The notes under the pieces were generated by a model. It saw only the letters and a program-made list of their open reading frames with translations, had not been told where the DNA came from and searched no databases. A stretch of 56,426 bases of DNA from Gammaproteobacteria bacterium HGW-Gammaproteobacteria-4 (GTDB lineage Bacteria > Pseudomonadota > Gammaproteobacteria > Xanthomonadales > Xanthomonadaceae), in assembly GCA_002839995.1 (NCBI GenBank), contig PGZC01000020.1:1-56426 (forward strand), given 5' to 3'. Position numbers and translations under genes: made by a program. Below, in pieces: positions 24,472-36,101 of this stretch. Numbering within the stretch: position 1 is the first letter of the stretch; every line of letters starts with the position of its first letter.

Positions 24472-25953
24472 ATGTTTCAAGACCTGTTCATTACCAAGCC
24501 GATCGCACCGGCCGGGCATGTCGACGCCGGCGAGCCGGTGGAAGGCAGCCTGCAGGGCGAAATCACCCTCAAGCGCACCCTGACCGCCAAACAGTTGTTC
24601 CTGCTCGGCGTCGGTGCGATCATCGGCGCCGGCATCTTCGTGATGACCGGAACCGCAGCGGCAAACTATGCCGGCCCGGCGGTCATCCTGAGTTTCGTCA
24701 TTGCCGGCACCGCCTGCGCATTCGCCGGCCTGTGCTACGCCGAGTTCGCCGCGATGCTGCCGGTATCCGGCAGCGCCTACTCCTACGCCTACACCACGCT
24801 GGGCGAGTTCGTGGCGTGGTTCATCGGCTGGACCCTGGTGCTGGAATACCTGCTCGCCGCCTCCACCGTTGCCGTGGGCTGGTCGGGCTACATGAACAGC
24901 TTCCTTGGGACACTGGGCATGGCGATACCCGACGTCTTGTCGTCGGCGCCACTGGACATGATTCAGGGCTCGATCAAGATGACCGGCTCGCTGATCAATC
25001 TGCCCGCCGTGCTGATCGTGGCCGCAATCACCGGCCTGGTTTACGTCGGCATTTCGCAGTCGGCATGGGTGAACGCGATCATCGTCACCATCAAGGTGGT
25101 GGTGATCCTGCTGTTCCTGGCATTCGGCCTGCAATACGTCAATCCCGAAAACTGGGTGCCGTTCATTCCCGATCGCGTCATCGATGCCGACGGCACCTCG
25201 CATTACGGCATTCAGGGTGTGATTCGCGCATCGGCCGTGGTGTTCTTCGCCTATATCGGTTTTGACGCCGTTTCCACCGCCGCCGGCGAGGCAAAAAACC
25301 CGCAGCGCGACATGCCGATCGGCATTCTCGGCTCGCTGGTGTTCTGCACCATCCTCTACATCGCGATGTCCGCGGCTCTCACCGGCATGATGCCGTATTT
25401 CGAACTCGGCACGGCCAAGCCGGTGGCAACGGCACTGCAAAACTACCCCGATCTGCTCTGGCTGAAAACCGTGGTTGAACTCGGCGCCATCGCCGGCCTG
25501 TCGTCGGTGATCCTGGTGATGCTGATGGGCCAACCGCGTATCTTTTATTCGATGGCCAAAGATGGCCTGATGCCGAGCATGTTCGGCAAGGTTCATCCAA
25601 AGCACCGCACGCCATATATCGGCACCGTGATCGTCGGCGTCGTGGCGGCAACCATGGCCGGCCTGTTCCCGATCAGTTTCCTGGGTGATCTGGTTTCCAT
25701 GGGTACCCTGCTCGCCTTTGCCACCGTCTGCGTGGGCGTGCTGATCCTGCGCCGCACTCGGCCCGACATCCGCCGCCCGTTCCGGGTTCCGGCCGCGGTC
25801 ATCATCTGCCCGTTGGGTGCCGCCGCCTGCCTGTACCTGTTCTGGCAACCGTTCATGGAACATTGGCACCTGATGCTGGGCTGGACCGCGATCGGCATGA
25901 GCATCTATGCCTTCTACGGCTACCACCACAGCCGCCTGCGGCAGCGTAGCTGA
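24472..25953 (+). CDS. APC-superfamily amino acid permease (CAT/YhdG-like)
   Basis: 493 residues, 12 or more membrane segments. The substrate site in TM1 is LGVGAIIGAGIFVMTG; TM3/TM6 regions AFAGLCYAEFAAMLPVSGSA and VFFAYIGFDAVSTAAGEAKN follow, and PRIFYSMAKDGLMP is typical of cationic amino acid transporter-like permeases. Specificity cannot be fixed from sequence. The ATG at 24472 sits 6 nt after AGGGGAG. A small hairpin GCCACA...TGTGGC (24431-24449) lies in the 103-bp gap after the antiporter gene, without a T-run. Confidence 0.9.
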   Translation: MFQDLFITKPIAPAGHVDAGEPVEGSLQGEITLKRTLTAKQLFLLGVGAIIGAGIFVMTGTAAANYAGPAVILSFVIAGTACAFAGLCYAEFAAMLPVSGSAYSYAYTTLGEFVAWFIGWTLVLEYLLAASTVAVGWSGYMNSFLGTLGMAIPDVLSSAPLDMIQGSIKMTGSLINLPAVLIVAAITGLVYVGISQSAWVNAIIVTIKVVVILLFLAFGLQYVNPENWVPFIPDRVIDADGTSHYGIQGVIRASAVVFFAYIGFDAVSTAAGEAKNPQRDMPIGILGSLVFCTILYIAMSAALTGMMPYFELGTAKPVATALQNYPDLLWLKTVVELGAIAGLSSVILVMLMGQPRIFYSMAKDGLMPSMFGKVHPKHRTPYIGTVIVGVVAATMAGLFPISFLGDLVSMGTLLAFATVCVGVLILRRTRPDIRRPFRVPAAVIICPLGAAACLYLFWQPFMEHWHLMLGWTAIGMSIYAFYGYHHSRLRQRS

Positions 25954-26150
25954 GTCAGAAGCGGGGACTCGGGATGAGGCTTGCGTAGGTCGGATCAAGC
26001 GCCCTGGGCGCGGATCCGACGGGTACTTGCGACGCTGGTGCAAGCGTCCGGCATTTCCTTTGTCGGCTCCACCGCTACGCCGCACAAGGATGTGCAAGTG
26101 CCGCGCGTGCATGGATGCACAGGAGCGGCCGCGGCTTGAGCCGACCTACG

Positions 26151-26206
26151 ACTCGGGACTCGGGACTCGGGACTCGGGACTCGGGACTCGGGACTCGGGA
26201 CTCGGG
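26151..26206. repeat. Tandem 7-bp repeat ACTCGGG, eight copies
   Basis: Eight perfect ACTCGGG units followed by TAAAAGCGTAAAGC. A two-unit version with the same flank (CTCGGGACTCGGGAAAAGCG) occurs at 52991-53010, so the array belongs to a dispersed composite element. Confidence 0.92.
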
Positions 26207-26250
26207 TAAAAGCGTAAAGCGGCAATCCGCAAAGGACGCAAAAGACGCAA

Positions 26251-26300
26251 ATAAAAGCAAATAAAAGCAAATAAAAGCAAATAAAAGCAAATAAAAGCAA
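26251..26300. repeat. Tandem 10-bp repeat ATAAAAGCAA, five copies
   Basis: Five perfect ATAAAAGCAA units growing directly out of the GACGCAAAAGACGCAA end of the composite repeat, then ATAATTTG. It is AT-rich in a GC-rich genome. It probably arose by slippage of the GACGCAAA end. Confidence 0.92.
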
Positions 26301-26602
26301 ATAATTTGATATCGGTTCCGCCGCTGCGCCGCACATGGATGTGCAAGTGCCACGCGGCAACACCGAACCCTTGCACCAAGCGCGAGTACTTATAGCGTAG
26401 CGTCGTCATGCCAGCGAAGGCTGGCATCCAGCGCCTCGCTCGTGTCAATTTCTTGAAGTCACTGGATTCCCGCTTTCGCGGGAATGACGAGCCGAGGGAA
26501 TTCTGGCCAGGGTAAGTGCCATTCATATCTGGGCTTTTCTTTGCGTTTTTTGCGTCCTTTGCGAACCATTTGTTTTTTCCGGATCCCGGCTTCATCGAGT
26601 CC

Positions 26603-29689
<3,087 letters not shown>

Positions 29690-29875
29690 ATGGCGCAAGC
29701 GGCGCCGGGTATTCGGATCGTCGCACCATTACGGCAATGCCGTCACGCGCAGGCCTTGTGCAACATCGCGAGACTCGCATGAGCGTGCAGCGTATGCGAC
29801 GATGCGGCGCGAATACCGGTAGCCGCGTTCGCCGTATCGCTCCACAAACCCGTTGACTGGGCAGGAAAACGCAGC

Positions 29876-30244
29876 GTGGCCGCGACAATGCACAACGACG
29901 ATGGCTTCCTTGAACTGTTGCGCGAGCTGCTGGAGCCGCTCGGCACCATCACTGTGCGCCGGATGTTCGGCGGCCACGGGGTCTATTGCGATGGCGTATT
30001 CATCGCCATCGTCGTCGCCGGCGCGTTGTATCTGAAGGTGGACGAACTCACCCAGCCCGCCTTCGTCGCCGCGGGCTGCGAGCCGTTCGTCTACGCCAAC
30101 AAGGGGAAGGCGATAGCGATGAGTTACTGGAATGTTCCGGAAGCTGCGCTCGATTCCGCCGATTCGATGCGACCGTGGGCGCAACGAGCCATCGCTGCGG
30201 CCTTGCGCAAACCGACCGTCAAGACGTCACGGCGGCGTCGATAG
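29876..30244 (+). CDS. TfoX N-terminal domain protein
   Basis: 122 residues forming a stand-alone TfoX-N domain: FLELLRELLEPLGTITVRRM, FGGHGVYCDGVFIAIV, LYLKVDEL, and KAIAMSYWNVPEA. A basic tail ends SRRRR. The TfoX-C helix-hairpin domain is absent, so a role as competence regulator cannot be assumed. The GTG at 29876 has AGGA 9 nt upstream; an ATG four codons later is an alternative. It follows dnaE2 by 186 bp in which I see no other gene. Confidence 0.82.
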   Translation: MAATMHNDDGFLELLRELLEPLGTITVRRMFGGHGVYCDGVFIAIVVAGALYLKVDELTQPAFVAAGCEPFVYANKGKAIAMSYWNVPEAALDSADSMRPWAQRAIAAALRKPTVKTSRRRR

Positions 30245-30310
30245 TCAACGCGGCGCGCCGGGCTCGTCACCGAGAGAATGCGCGGATGCGCGCACGAGGC
30301 ATGACCGCGA

Positions 30311-31687
30311 TCACTCGCGCACCAGCACCCGCCAACCGTAGCCGTCAACCGTCAGCTCGGCGCCCTCGCCCAAGCGCACCGTTTCAGCGCTGAACGCGTC
30401 GCGATATTGCCCGCGCCAGGGGCCATCGAGCAGGCGCACGGTTTTTGTCTCGGCACCGAAATTCAGCGCAACCAGCACGCCGTCGTCGGCGTTGGCGCGC
30501 ACGAAGCTGAACACGGCCTTGGGATCGGAATTGACCACCGGCACCATGCGCGCGCCCTGATCACCATTGCGCAGCGCGCTCAGGCGATGCTTGAGCGCAA
30601 TCAGCTTGCGGAAAAACGCATCCAGCGGATGCGCGCGCCAGGCGATCGCATCCTTTTCGAAAAAGGCCAGCCGCTTGTCATTGCCGGCTTCCTGTCCGTT
30701 GTGGATCAACGGGATGCCCTCGCCGAGCATCGACAGCACGATGGCCGGTTGCAGCGCCTTGCCGAACCGCTCGAAGGCGGTGCCTTCCCACGCGTTCTGA
30801 TCGTGGTTCTCGGTGTAGGTCATGCGGTAGGCGTCATGCGGCCAGGCGCTCTCGTTCTCCGAATAGAAACCGAACAACGCGGTCGCGTCGGCCTTGCCGT
30901 GTGCAATGTTGTGCAGCGTGTTGTTCCAGTTCCATGCGTAGGTAGCATCGAACGCGCGCGCATGCACATCACGCTGTTCGAACTCGGCGAGCATGAAAAC
31001 CGGCTTGATCGCATCCAGCTCGCGGCGCAGGTTTTCCCAGAAGTCGAGCGGCACGTAACCGGCGACATCGCAGCGGAAGCCGTCGATGTCCGCCTCGCGC
31101 ACCCACCAACGCATCGCCTCGGTCATGTAGCGGCGGATGCCGGCCTGACGAAAGTCGAGATCGATGATGTCCGACCAATCCCACCAAGGCGTCGGGCGAA
31201 AATGCCCTTGCCAGTCGCGTTCGTACCAGTCCGGGTGCTGCTCGACCAGCGGATTGTCCCAGGCGGTGTGGTTGGCCACCCAGTCGAGGATCACCCGCAT
31301 GCCGAGCCGATGCGCTTCGGCAACGAACGCCTTGAGATCGTCCAGGGTACCGAACTCGGGATTGACCGCGTAGTAATCCTTCACCGAATACGGGCTGCCC
31401 AGGCCACCCTTGCGATTCTTTTCGCCGATCGGATGCACCGGCATCAGCCAGACGATGTCGATGCCCATGTCCTTGAGCCGCGGCAACTGCGCGCGCGCCG
31501 CATTGAACGTGCCCTCGGCGGTGAACTGACGGGTGTTGAGCTGGTACAACACCGCATTGCGGCTCCAGTCCGGGTGCTTGAGCTCGACATAAGGCGATGG
31601 TGCATACGGGTCGGACACAGCGGCTCGCGCATCGCCAGCCGCGGCAAACGCCAGCAACAGTACCGCCATCAGAAGAAACAAACGCAT
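30311..31687 (-). CDS. Secreted/periplasmic GH13 alpha-amylase-family enzyme
   Basis: 458 residues with a signal peptide (MRLFLLMAVLLLAFAAAGDA, cleavage near residue 22). The GH13 barrel has region I VILDWVANH, region II DGFRCDVAG (nucleophile Asp207), region III MLAEFE (acid/base Glu235) and region IV TENHDQ (Asp296). A C-terminal beta domain ends GWRVLVRE. It should act on alpha-1,4-glucans or related oligosaccharides in the periplasm or outside; substrate length is not readable. The start was chosen to include the signal peptide. No other glycan genes are adjacent. Confidence 0.9.
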   Translation of the reverse strand: MRLFLLMAVLLLAFAAAGDARAAVSDPYAPSPYVELKHPDWSRNAVLYQLNTRQFTAEGTFNAARAQLPRLKDMGIDIVWLMPVHPIGEKNRKGGLGSPYSVKDYYAVNPEFGTLDDLKAFVAEAHRLGMRVILDWVANHTAWDNPLVEQHPDWYERDWQGHFRPTPWWDWSDIIDLDFRQAGIRRYMTEAMRWWVREADIDGFRCDVAGYVPLDFWENLRRELDAIKPVFMLAEFEQRDVHARAFDATYAWNWNNTLHNIAHGKADATALFGFYSENESAWPHDAYRMTYTENHDQNAWEGTAFERFGKALQPAIVLSMLGEGIPLIHNGQEAGNDKRLAFFEKDAIAWRAHPLDAFFRKLIALKHRLSALRNGDQGARMVPVVNSDPKAVFSFVRANADDGVLVALNFGAETKTVRLLDGPWRGQYRDAFSAETVRLGEGAELTVDGYGWRVLVRE

Positions 31688-31778
31688 GATCCGCTCCGAT
31701 CTGTGTGTACCCGACCAGCATAAAGCGCCCGGACGCGGTTCACGGAGTAATGCAAACGAATGCATCGAGTGATGCGGT

Positions 31779-31865
31779 TGGTGCCCGGAGCCGGAATCGA
31801 ACCGGCATCGCCTTGCGGCGGGGGGATTTTAAGTCCCCTGCGTCTACCAATTTCGCCATCCGGGC
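31779..31865 (-). tRNA. tRNA-Leu (anticodon TAA)
   Basis: 87 nt with an encoded CCA. The acceptor GCCCGGA pairs with TCCGGGC, the anticodon loop CTTAAAA sits in stem GGGGA/TCCCC, and the long variable arm of a leucine tRNA is present. It is third in the Gly-Cys-Leu trio downstream of pgsA, as in E. coli glyW-cysT-leuZ. Confidence 0.97.
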
Positions 31866-31907
31866 ATGGCGATAGCCTACTGCAATCGTCAGCGTTTCGG
31901 GCTATCC

Positions 31908-31939
31908 CAAACGCAAACGGGCCGCCGAAAGGCAGCCCG
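31908..31939 (-). terminator. Terminator-like hairpin between tRNA-Cys and tRNA-Leu
   Basis: Minus strand: CGGGCTGCC-TTTC-GGCGGCCCG (31939-31918; 9 bp with one G-U), followed by TTTGCGTTTGG. The T-run is interrupted, so it may be partial termination or an RNase processing signal within the tRNA cluster. Confidence 0.6.
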
Positions 31940-31951
31940 CTATGCGAATTC

Positions 31952-32025
31952 TGGAGGCCAGGGTCGGAATCGAACCGGCGTACACGGCTTTGCAGGCCGC
32001 TGCATGACCACTCTGCCACCTGGCC
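31952..32025 (-). tRNA. tRNA-Cys (anticodon GCA)
   Basis: 74 nt with an encoded CCA. The acceptor GGCCAGG pairs with CCTGGCC, the anticodon loop CTGCAAA gives GCA, and the T-arm reads GCCGGTTCGATTCCGACC with a U discriminator base as in other cysteine tRNAs. Confidence 0.97.
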
Positions 32026-32036
32026 TCGTTACACCT

Positions 32037-32082
32037 AAAAAACAAAACCTCGGCTGCCGGATGACAGAGCGAGGTTTTGTTT
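32037..32082 (-). terminator. Terminator hairpin between tRNA-Gly and tRNA-Cys
   Basis: Minus strand: AACAAAACCTCG (32081-32070) pairs with CGAGGTTTTGTT (32052-32041), and the stem extends to 13 bp. The loop is CTCTGTCATCCGGCAGC. A run of six T ends at 32037. Its strength suggests tRNA-Gly ends here and tRNA-Cys is made by read-through or its own promoter. Confidence 0.75.
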
Positions 32083-32089
32083 GCAAGAC

Positions 32090-32165
<76 letters not shown>

Positions 32166-32218
32166 GTTAGACGAACAATTCTACGGTTTATCGGAGTTCT
32201 GTCAATACCCAAATCGGA

Positions 32219-32785
32219 TCAACGTGCATTGTCGGCACGCATCGCCGGCCACGCCGCGTGGATGTAAAGCGCGCCGGACCACAACGTCAGCACGGCGGCA
32301 AGCGCGAGCAGCCATTCGCCGATTCTGAATACCGGCACGCCGAGCAGATCCGCGCGATACAACAGACAGATCAACGCCACCATCTGCACGATGGTCTTGA
32401 TCTTGCCGATCAGGGCAACGCGCACGTGCGCACTCTGCCCGATCGCCGCCATCCACTCGCGCAACGCCGAAATCGTGATTTCACGACTGACGATGATCGC
32501 TGCCCACAGCGCCATCCACAGCGTCGGATGGGCTTGCACGATGATGAAAAGCGCGACGGTAACCGCGAGCTTGTCGGCCACCGGATCGAGAAATGCGCCG
32601 AACGCGGAGTACATGCCGTAGCGCCGTGCGATCCAGCCATCGAGCCAGTCGGTGAGCGCGCCGGCACCGAATACCGCGGCTGCCGCGAAATTGGTCCACG
32701 GGTACGGCAGATAGAACACGATGACCATTACCGGGATCAGCGCGATCCGCAGCAGCGTCAGTATGGTCGGTATCGTCAATTTCAC
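32219..32785 (-). CDS. pgsA: CDP-diacylglycerol-glycerol-3-phosphate 3-phosphatidyltransferase
   Basis: 188 residues with several membrane helices. The CDP-alcohol phosphotransferase motif lies at 46-71 (DWLDGWIARR, then FGAFLDPVADK), giving the D-x2-DG-x2-AR-x8-G-x3-D-x3-D pattern with metal-binding aspartates. It makes phosphatidylglycerophosphate, the precursor of phosphatidylglycerol, at the inner membrane. The start is GTG, overlapping the uvrC stop (GTGA). The three tRNAs follow, the same order as in E. coli. Confidence 0.95.
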   Translation of the reverse strand: MKLTIPTILTLLRIALIPVMVIVFYLPYPWTNFAAAAVFGAGALTDWLDGWIARRYGMYSAFGAFLDPVADKLAVTVALFIIVQAHPTLWMALWAAIIVSREITISALREWMAAIGQSAHVRVALIGKIKTIVQMVALICLLYRADLLGVPVFRIGEWLLALAAVLTLWSGALYIHAAWPAMRADNAR

Positions 32786-34653
32786 GTTTCACCCGCTCTC
32801 GTTGTCGCTGGCGTCACGGTAGCAGCCGCCAGCCCATGCAGGCCAGCATAAATGCGTTTCGCCAGCGCCGCGTTGATGCCTTCCACCCGCGCTATCTCCT
32901 CGGCACCAGCGCGTTTCAGACCGGCCAGACCGCCGAAGTGCTTCAGCAGCGCCGCACGCCGGCGCGGGCCGATTCCGGGAATGCTCTGGAGACTGCTGGT
33001 AACCCGCGCTTTCTGCCGCTTGCCACGATGCCCGGTGATCGCGAAACGATGCGCCTCATCGCGGATCTGCTGGACCAGTTGCAAGGCAGGCGATGCAGCC
33101 CCTGGCTTGCAAATGCTGCCATCGGGGAGAATCAGCGTTTCATCGCCGGCGCGCCGCGCCTCGCCTTTGGCCACGCCAACCAACATCAATCCGGAAACGC
33201 CGAGGTCGGCGAGCACCGCATTGGCCTGGGTCAGTTGCCCCTTGCCGCCATCGATAAACAAAATGTCGGGAACGACGCCATCCTCGATCGCACGACGAAA
33301 GCGGCGCTCCAACGCCTGATGCATGGCAGCGTAATCGTCGCCCGGGGTAATGCTGCTGATGTTGTAGCGACGGTACTGGCCGCGCACCGGGCCGCTGCTG
33401 TCGAACACCACGCACGACGCGACCGTCGCTTCACCGCCGGTATGGCTGATGTCGAAACATTCCATGCGCGCGGGAAGCGCCGGCAGGCCGAGCAACTGCG
33501 TGAGCGCCTCGACGCGTGCCCGTTGACTGGCGCCACTGGCCAGTTCGGCGGCCAATGCGGCCTCGGCGTTGCGGACGGTCAGGGCCAGATAGCCGGCGCG
33601 TTCGCCGCGCACGGAATGCTTGATCTGCACGCGATAGCCTGCCGTCTCGGCAAGCACCGCTTCCAGCAACTCGGTGTCGTCGATCGCATGGCTGAGCAGC
33701 AATTCACGCGGTGGCCGATGCTCCAGGTAGTACTGGCACACGAACGCCGACAACACTTCGCCGGCGGTTTCCGCCCCGTTCGCGCTGGGGAAGAACGCAC
33801 GCGTTCCCTGGTTGACGCCGGCACGAAACGATTGCAACACCACGCAGGCGGCGCCCTGATCGACGACGCAGGCGAGCGCGTCCATGTTCACCTGCGCGCC
33901 ATCGACATATTGCCGCGACTGGATGCCGCGCAACTCGGCGATCAGATCGCGGTGAACCGCCGCTTCTTCGAACGCCAGCTGCGCGCTCGCCTGCTCCATC
34001 GCGCGCTCCAGATCGGCCACCAGTTCGCTGCTATGCCCATCCAGAAACAACATCGCCCGACGCACCGATTGCGCGTAGTCCTCGCTGTCGATCAGCCCGA
34101 CACAGGGCGCCGAACAGCGTCCAATCTGGTACTGCAAGCAAGGCCTGCTGCGATTGCGGAACACCGATTCCTCACAAGCGCGCAAACGAAACAAGCGATG
34201 CATGCGCGACAGCGTTTCGCGTACCGCGAGCGAGCTGGGATAGGGGCCGAAATAACGCCCGGGCTCGCTGCGCGGGCCACGATGCATGCCGATACGCGGC
34301 CATGGCCCGGAGGAAACGAATATTTGCGGATAACTCTTGTCGTCGCGCAACAGCACGTTGTAACGCGGACGCAGCGCCTTGATCAGCTGGTTCTCCAGCA
34401 ACAGCGCCTCGGCCTCGGTGCGGGTGATCGTGACTTCGACGGAGGCGATCTGCGCCACCATCGAGGCGATCCGCGACGACAGCCCGCTGCTGCGAAAGTA
34501 GCTGGACACCCGCGCACGCAACGACCCGGCCTTGCCGACATACAGCACCGTGCCGTCGCCAGCGATCATGCGATAAACGCCAGGCTCGCGGGTAAGGTGC
34601 CGCAAAAAGGCACGTGCGTCGAATGCGGATGGCTGGTCGCCGCTCTTGCTCAT
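32782..34653 (-). CDS. uvrC: Excinuclease ABC subunit C
   Basis: 623 residues. The GIY-YIG nuclease domain is at the N-terminus (PGVYRMIAGDGTVLYVGKAG). A Cys-rich stretch (CLQYQIGRCSAPCVG) follows, then a UvrB-binding UVR segment, the RNase H-like nuclease domain (MECFDISHTGGEATVAS and ILFIDGGKGQL), and C-terminal helix-hairpin-helix motifs (SIPGIGPRRRAALLKHFGG). It makes both incisions in nucleotide excision repair. The ATG overlaps the NHL gene stop (ATGA), and the stop overlaps pgsA. Confidence 0.96.
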   Translation of the reverse strand: MSKSGDQPSAFDARAFLRHLTREPGVYRMIAGDGTVLYVGKAGSLRARVSSYFRSSGLSSRIASMVAQIASVEVTITRTEAEALLLENQLIKALRPRYNVLLRDDKSYPQIFVSSGPWPRIGMHRGPRSEPGRYFGPYPSSLAVRETLSRMHRLFRLRACEESVFRNRSRPCLQYQIGRCSAPCVGLIDSEDYAQSVRRAMLFLDGHSSELVADLERAMEQASAQLAFEEAAVHRDLIAELRGIQSRQYVDGAQVNMDALACVVDQGAACVVLQSFRAGVNQGTRAFFPSANGAETAGEVLSAFVCQYYLEHRPPRELLLSHAIDDTELLEAVLAETAGYRVQIKHSVRGERAGYLALTVRNAEAALAAELASGASQRARVEALTQLLGLPALPARMECFDISHTGGEATVASCVVFDSSGPVRGQYRRYNISSITPGDDYAAMHQALERRFRRAIEDGVVPDILFIDGGKGQLTQANAVLADLGVSGLMLVGVAKGEARRAGDETLILPDGSICKPGAASPALQLVQQIRDEAHRFAITGHRGKRQKARVTSSLQSIPGIGPRRRAALLKHFGGLAGLKRAGAEEIARVEGINAALAKRIYAGLHGLAAATVTPATTRAGET

Positions 34654-36068
34654 TCGCCGATCGGCACGTGTACGGCCGCACCGGTTTCCGGATCGATGCG
34701 CAGCACTTCATGGGCATCGGTGTTGGCGAGCCACAGCGAACCGGCGGCAACGGCCAGCCCCATCGGCCGGTGCAGCTTTACCGGCAATGGCAGACGCGCC
34801 AGTTCCTGGCCGCCGGCCTGCACGTGGCGCAACGCATTGTTGTAGGTATCGGCAATCCACAACCGACCGTGCTCGGCATCACTGGCCATCGCCGTCGGGT
34901 ACTGCAAGCGGGCGGCCTCGCGGCTGCCATCGACGTCGCCGAAGTCGTACAGGCCGCCACCGAACAACGTGGTCACCGCGCGGTTATCGATCTGGATCGA
35001 GCGGATGGATGAAACGCCAGCGTCGGAAAAATACAGCTTCTGGCCGAGTATGCAGATCCCGGTGGGTTGAGCGAGGATGGCGGCACCGGCTTTTGCATCG
35101 TGGCGGCCCAATTCGCCCGAGCCTGCCAGCACCGACAATTCGCGCTCGCCAAGATCCAGCACTACGATCTGATTGGCGGCGCTGTTGGCGATATACAAAC
35201 ACTGGTTCTGGGCGCAGACACCGAGCGGCTGATCCAGCGCATGGCGCTCGCCATCGCGGCATGAACCGCCTTTGCCGGCGCCCGGCCGCCCGGTGCCAAG
35301 AATGGTCTCGATATCACCGTCGTGCAGACTGATTTTGCGCAGCGCGTGATTGCCGGTATCGGTGACGTACAGCGCCTCGCGCAACAAGACAACGCCCATC
35401 GGCCGACGCAAGGCCGCCTCGCCGCTGCGGCCATCGAGCATATCGGCATTGCCCGAGCCGAACTGGCGCATGATGCGGCCTTCCAGCGTGCATTCCAGCA
35501 CCCGGTGATTGCCGCTGTCGACGACGTAGATGTGCTCCCGGGTCACCGCCAACCCGGTCGGAAACCGCAATGGCAGGCGCGGCTCCTGGCGCGAGAACAC
35601 CGGCGCGTCGCCGAGCACCAGCAGACCGTCATGCCGATCTAGCAGTTCGCTGACGCACGCTTCGATCGATTCGCCGCCGCTATCGCCAATCATCACTTCG
35701 TGCAGGCTGCCATCGATATCGAGCACCACCAGCGACGGCCATACCTGCAAGTCGAACTGCTGCCACAGCGCGAACTCGGGATCGCTGGCGACCGGCAGAC
35801 CGATGCCGAGGCGATTGATCCATTTGCCCAGCATGCGCGGATCGCGCTCGGCATCGAATTTGGGGCAATGCACCACGAACGCGCGCACCTGTTCGGGGTG
35901 GCGCGCCTGCACCCGGCGCAATTCGTCGAGCAGGTTCTGGCTCCACGCCGAGCCTGCGCTAACCACTGCGATCAACACCACACGCCCGCGTGCATCGGCC
36001 AACGACTGCACCGGCGCATTCAGCCATTGCAGGGAATCGGGGAACTCCGTGGGCATCAAGGCATTCAT
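34650..36068 (-). CDS. NHL-repeat protein with degenerate thioredoxin-like N-terminus (NHLRC2-like)
   Basis: 472 residues. Residues about 1-145 follow a thioredoxin/TlpA-like layout (GRVVLIAVVSAG, then VVHCPKFDAERD, then VWPSLVVLDIDG). The usual Cys pair is missing: the active-site position reads AGSAWSQNL. From about 165, NHL beta-propeller blades recur (FPTGLAVTREHIYVVDSGNH, RPMGVVLLREALYVTDTGNH, QPLGVCAQNQCLYIANSAAN, QPTGICILGQKLYFSDAG). The domain order is that of NHLRC2. The role is unknown; the lost cysteines argue against oxidoreductase activity. Overlaps uvrC by 4 nt. Confidence 0.82.
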   Translation of the reverse strand: MNALMPTEFPDSLQWLNAPVQSLADARGRVVLIAVVSAGSAWSQNLLDELRRVQARHPEQVRAFVVHCPKFDAERDPRMLGKWINRLGIGLPVASDPEFALWQQFDLQVWPSLVVLDIDGSLHEVMIGDSGGESIEACVSELLDRHDGLLVLGDAPVFSRQEPRLPLRFPTGLAVTREHIYVVDSGNHRVLECTLEGRIMRQFGSGNADMLDGRSGEAALRRPMGVVLLREALYVTDTGNHALRKISLHDGDIETILGTGRPGAGKGGSCRDGERHALDQPLGVCAQNQCLYIANSAANQIVVLDLGERELSVLAGSGELGRHDAKAGAAILAQPTGICILGQKLYFSDAGVSSIRSIQIDNRAVTTLFGGGLYDFGDVDGSREAARLQYPTAMASDAEHGRLWIADTYNNALRHVQAGGQELARLPLPVKLHRPMGLAVAAGSLWLANTDAHEVLRIDPETGAAVHVPIGE

Positions 36069-36101
36069 CGGTGCATTGTGGCAGAGTGGATGCTGTTGCG
36101 A

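Larger units (their letters stand above)
25954..26602. repeat. Repeat island between the permease gene and dnaE2
   Basis: 649 bp with no supportable gene, made almost wholly of repeats. They are GTAGGTCGGATCAAGCG (about 25986) with GCCGACCTACG (26140-26150), and two copies of a GCCGCACA(A/T)GGATGTGCAAG element (about 26078 and 26330). Next are eight ACTCGGG units (26151-26206), TCCGCAAAGGACGCAAAAG (26226-26244) facing TTTTTTGCGTCCTTTGCG (26546-26563), and five ATAAAAGCAA units (26251-26300). A two-part dRS3-like palindrome, GCCAGCGAAGGCTGGC (26410-26425) and ATTCCCGCTTTCGCGGGAAT (26466-26485), completes it. Confidence 0.85.

Noticed and set aside
26151-26300. Tandem arrays considered as a CRISPR
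   Set aside because: Units are 7 and 10 bp with no spacers, and there are no cas genes.
29690-29782. A 30-codon ORF starting directly after the dnaE2 stop
   Set aside because: No Shine-Dalgarno sequence, no hydrophobic or conserved pattern, and composition like the rest of the non-coding gap.
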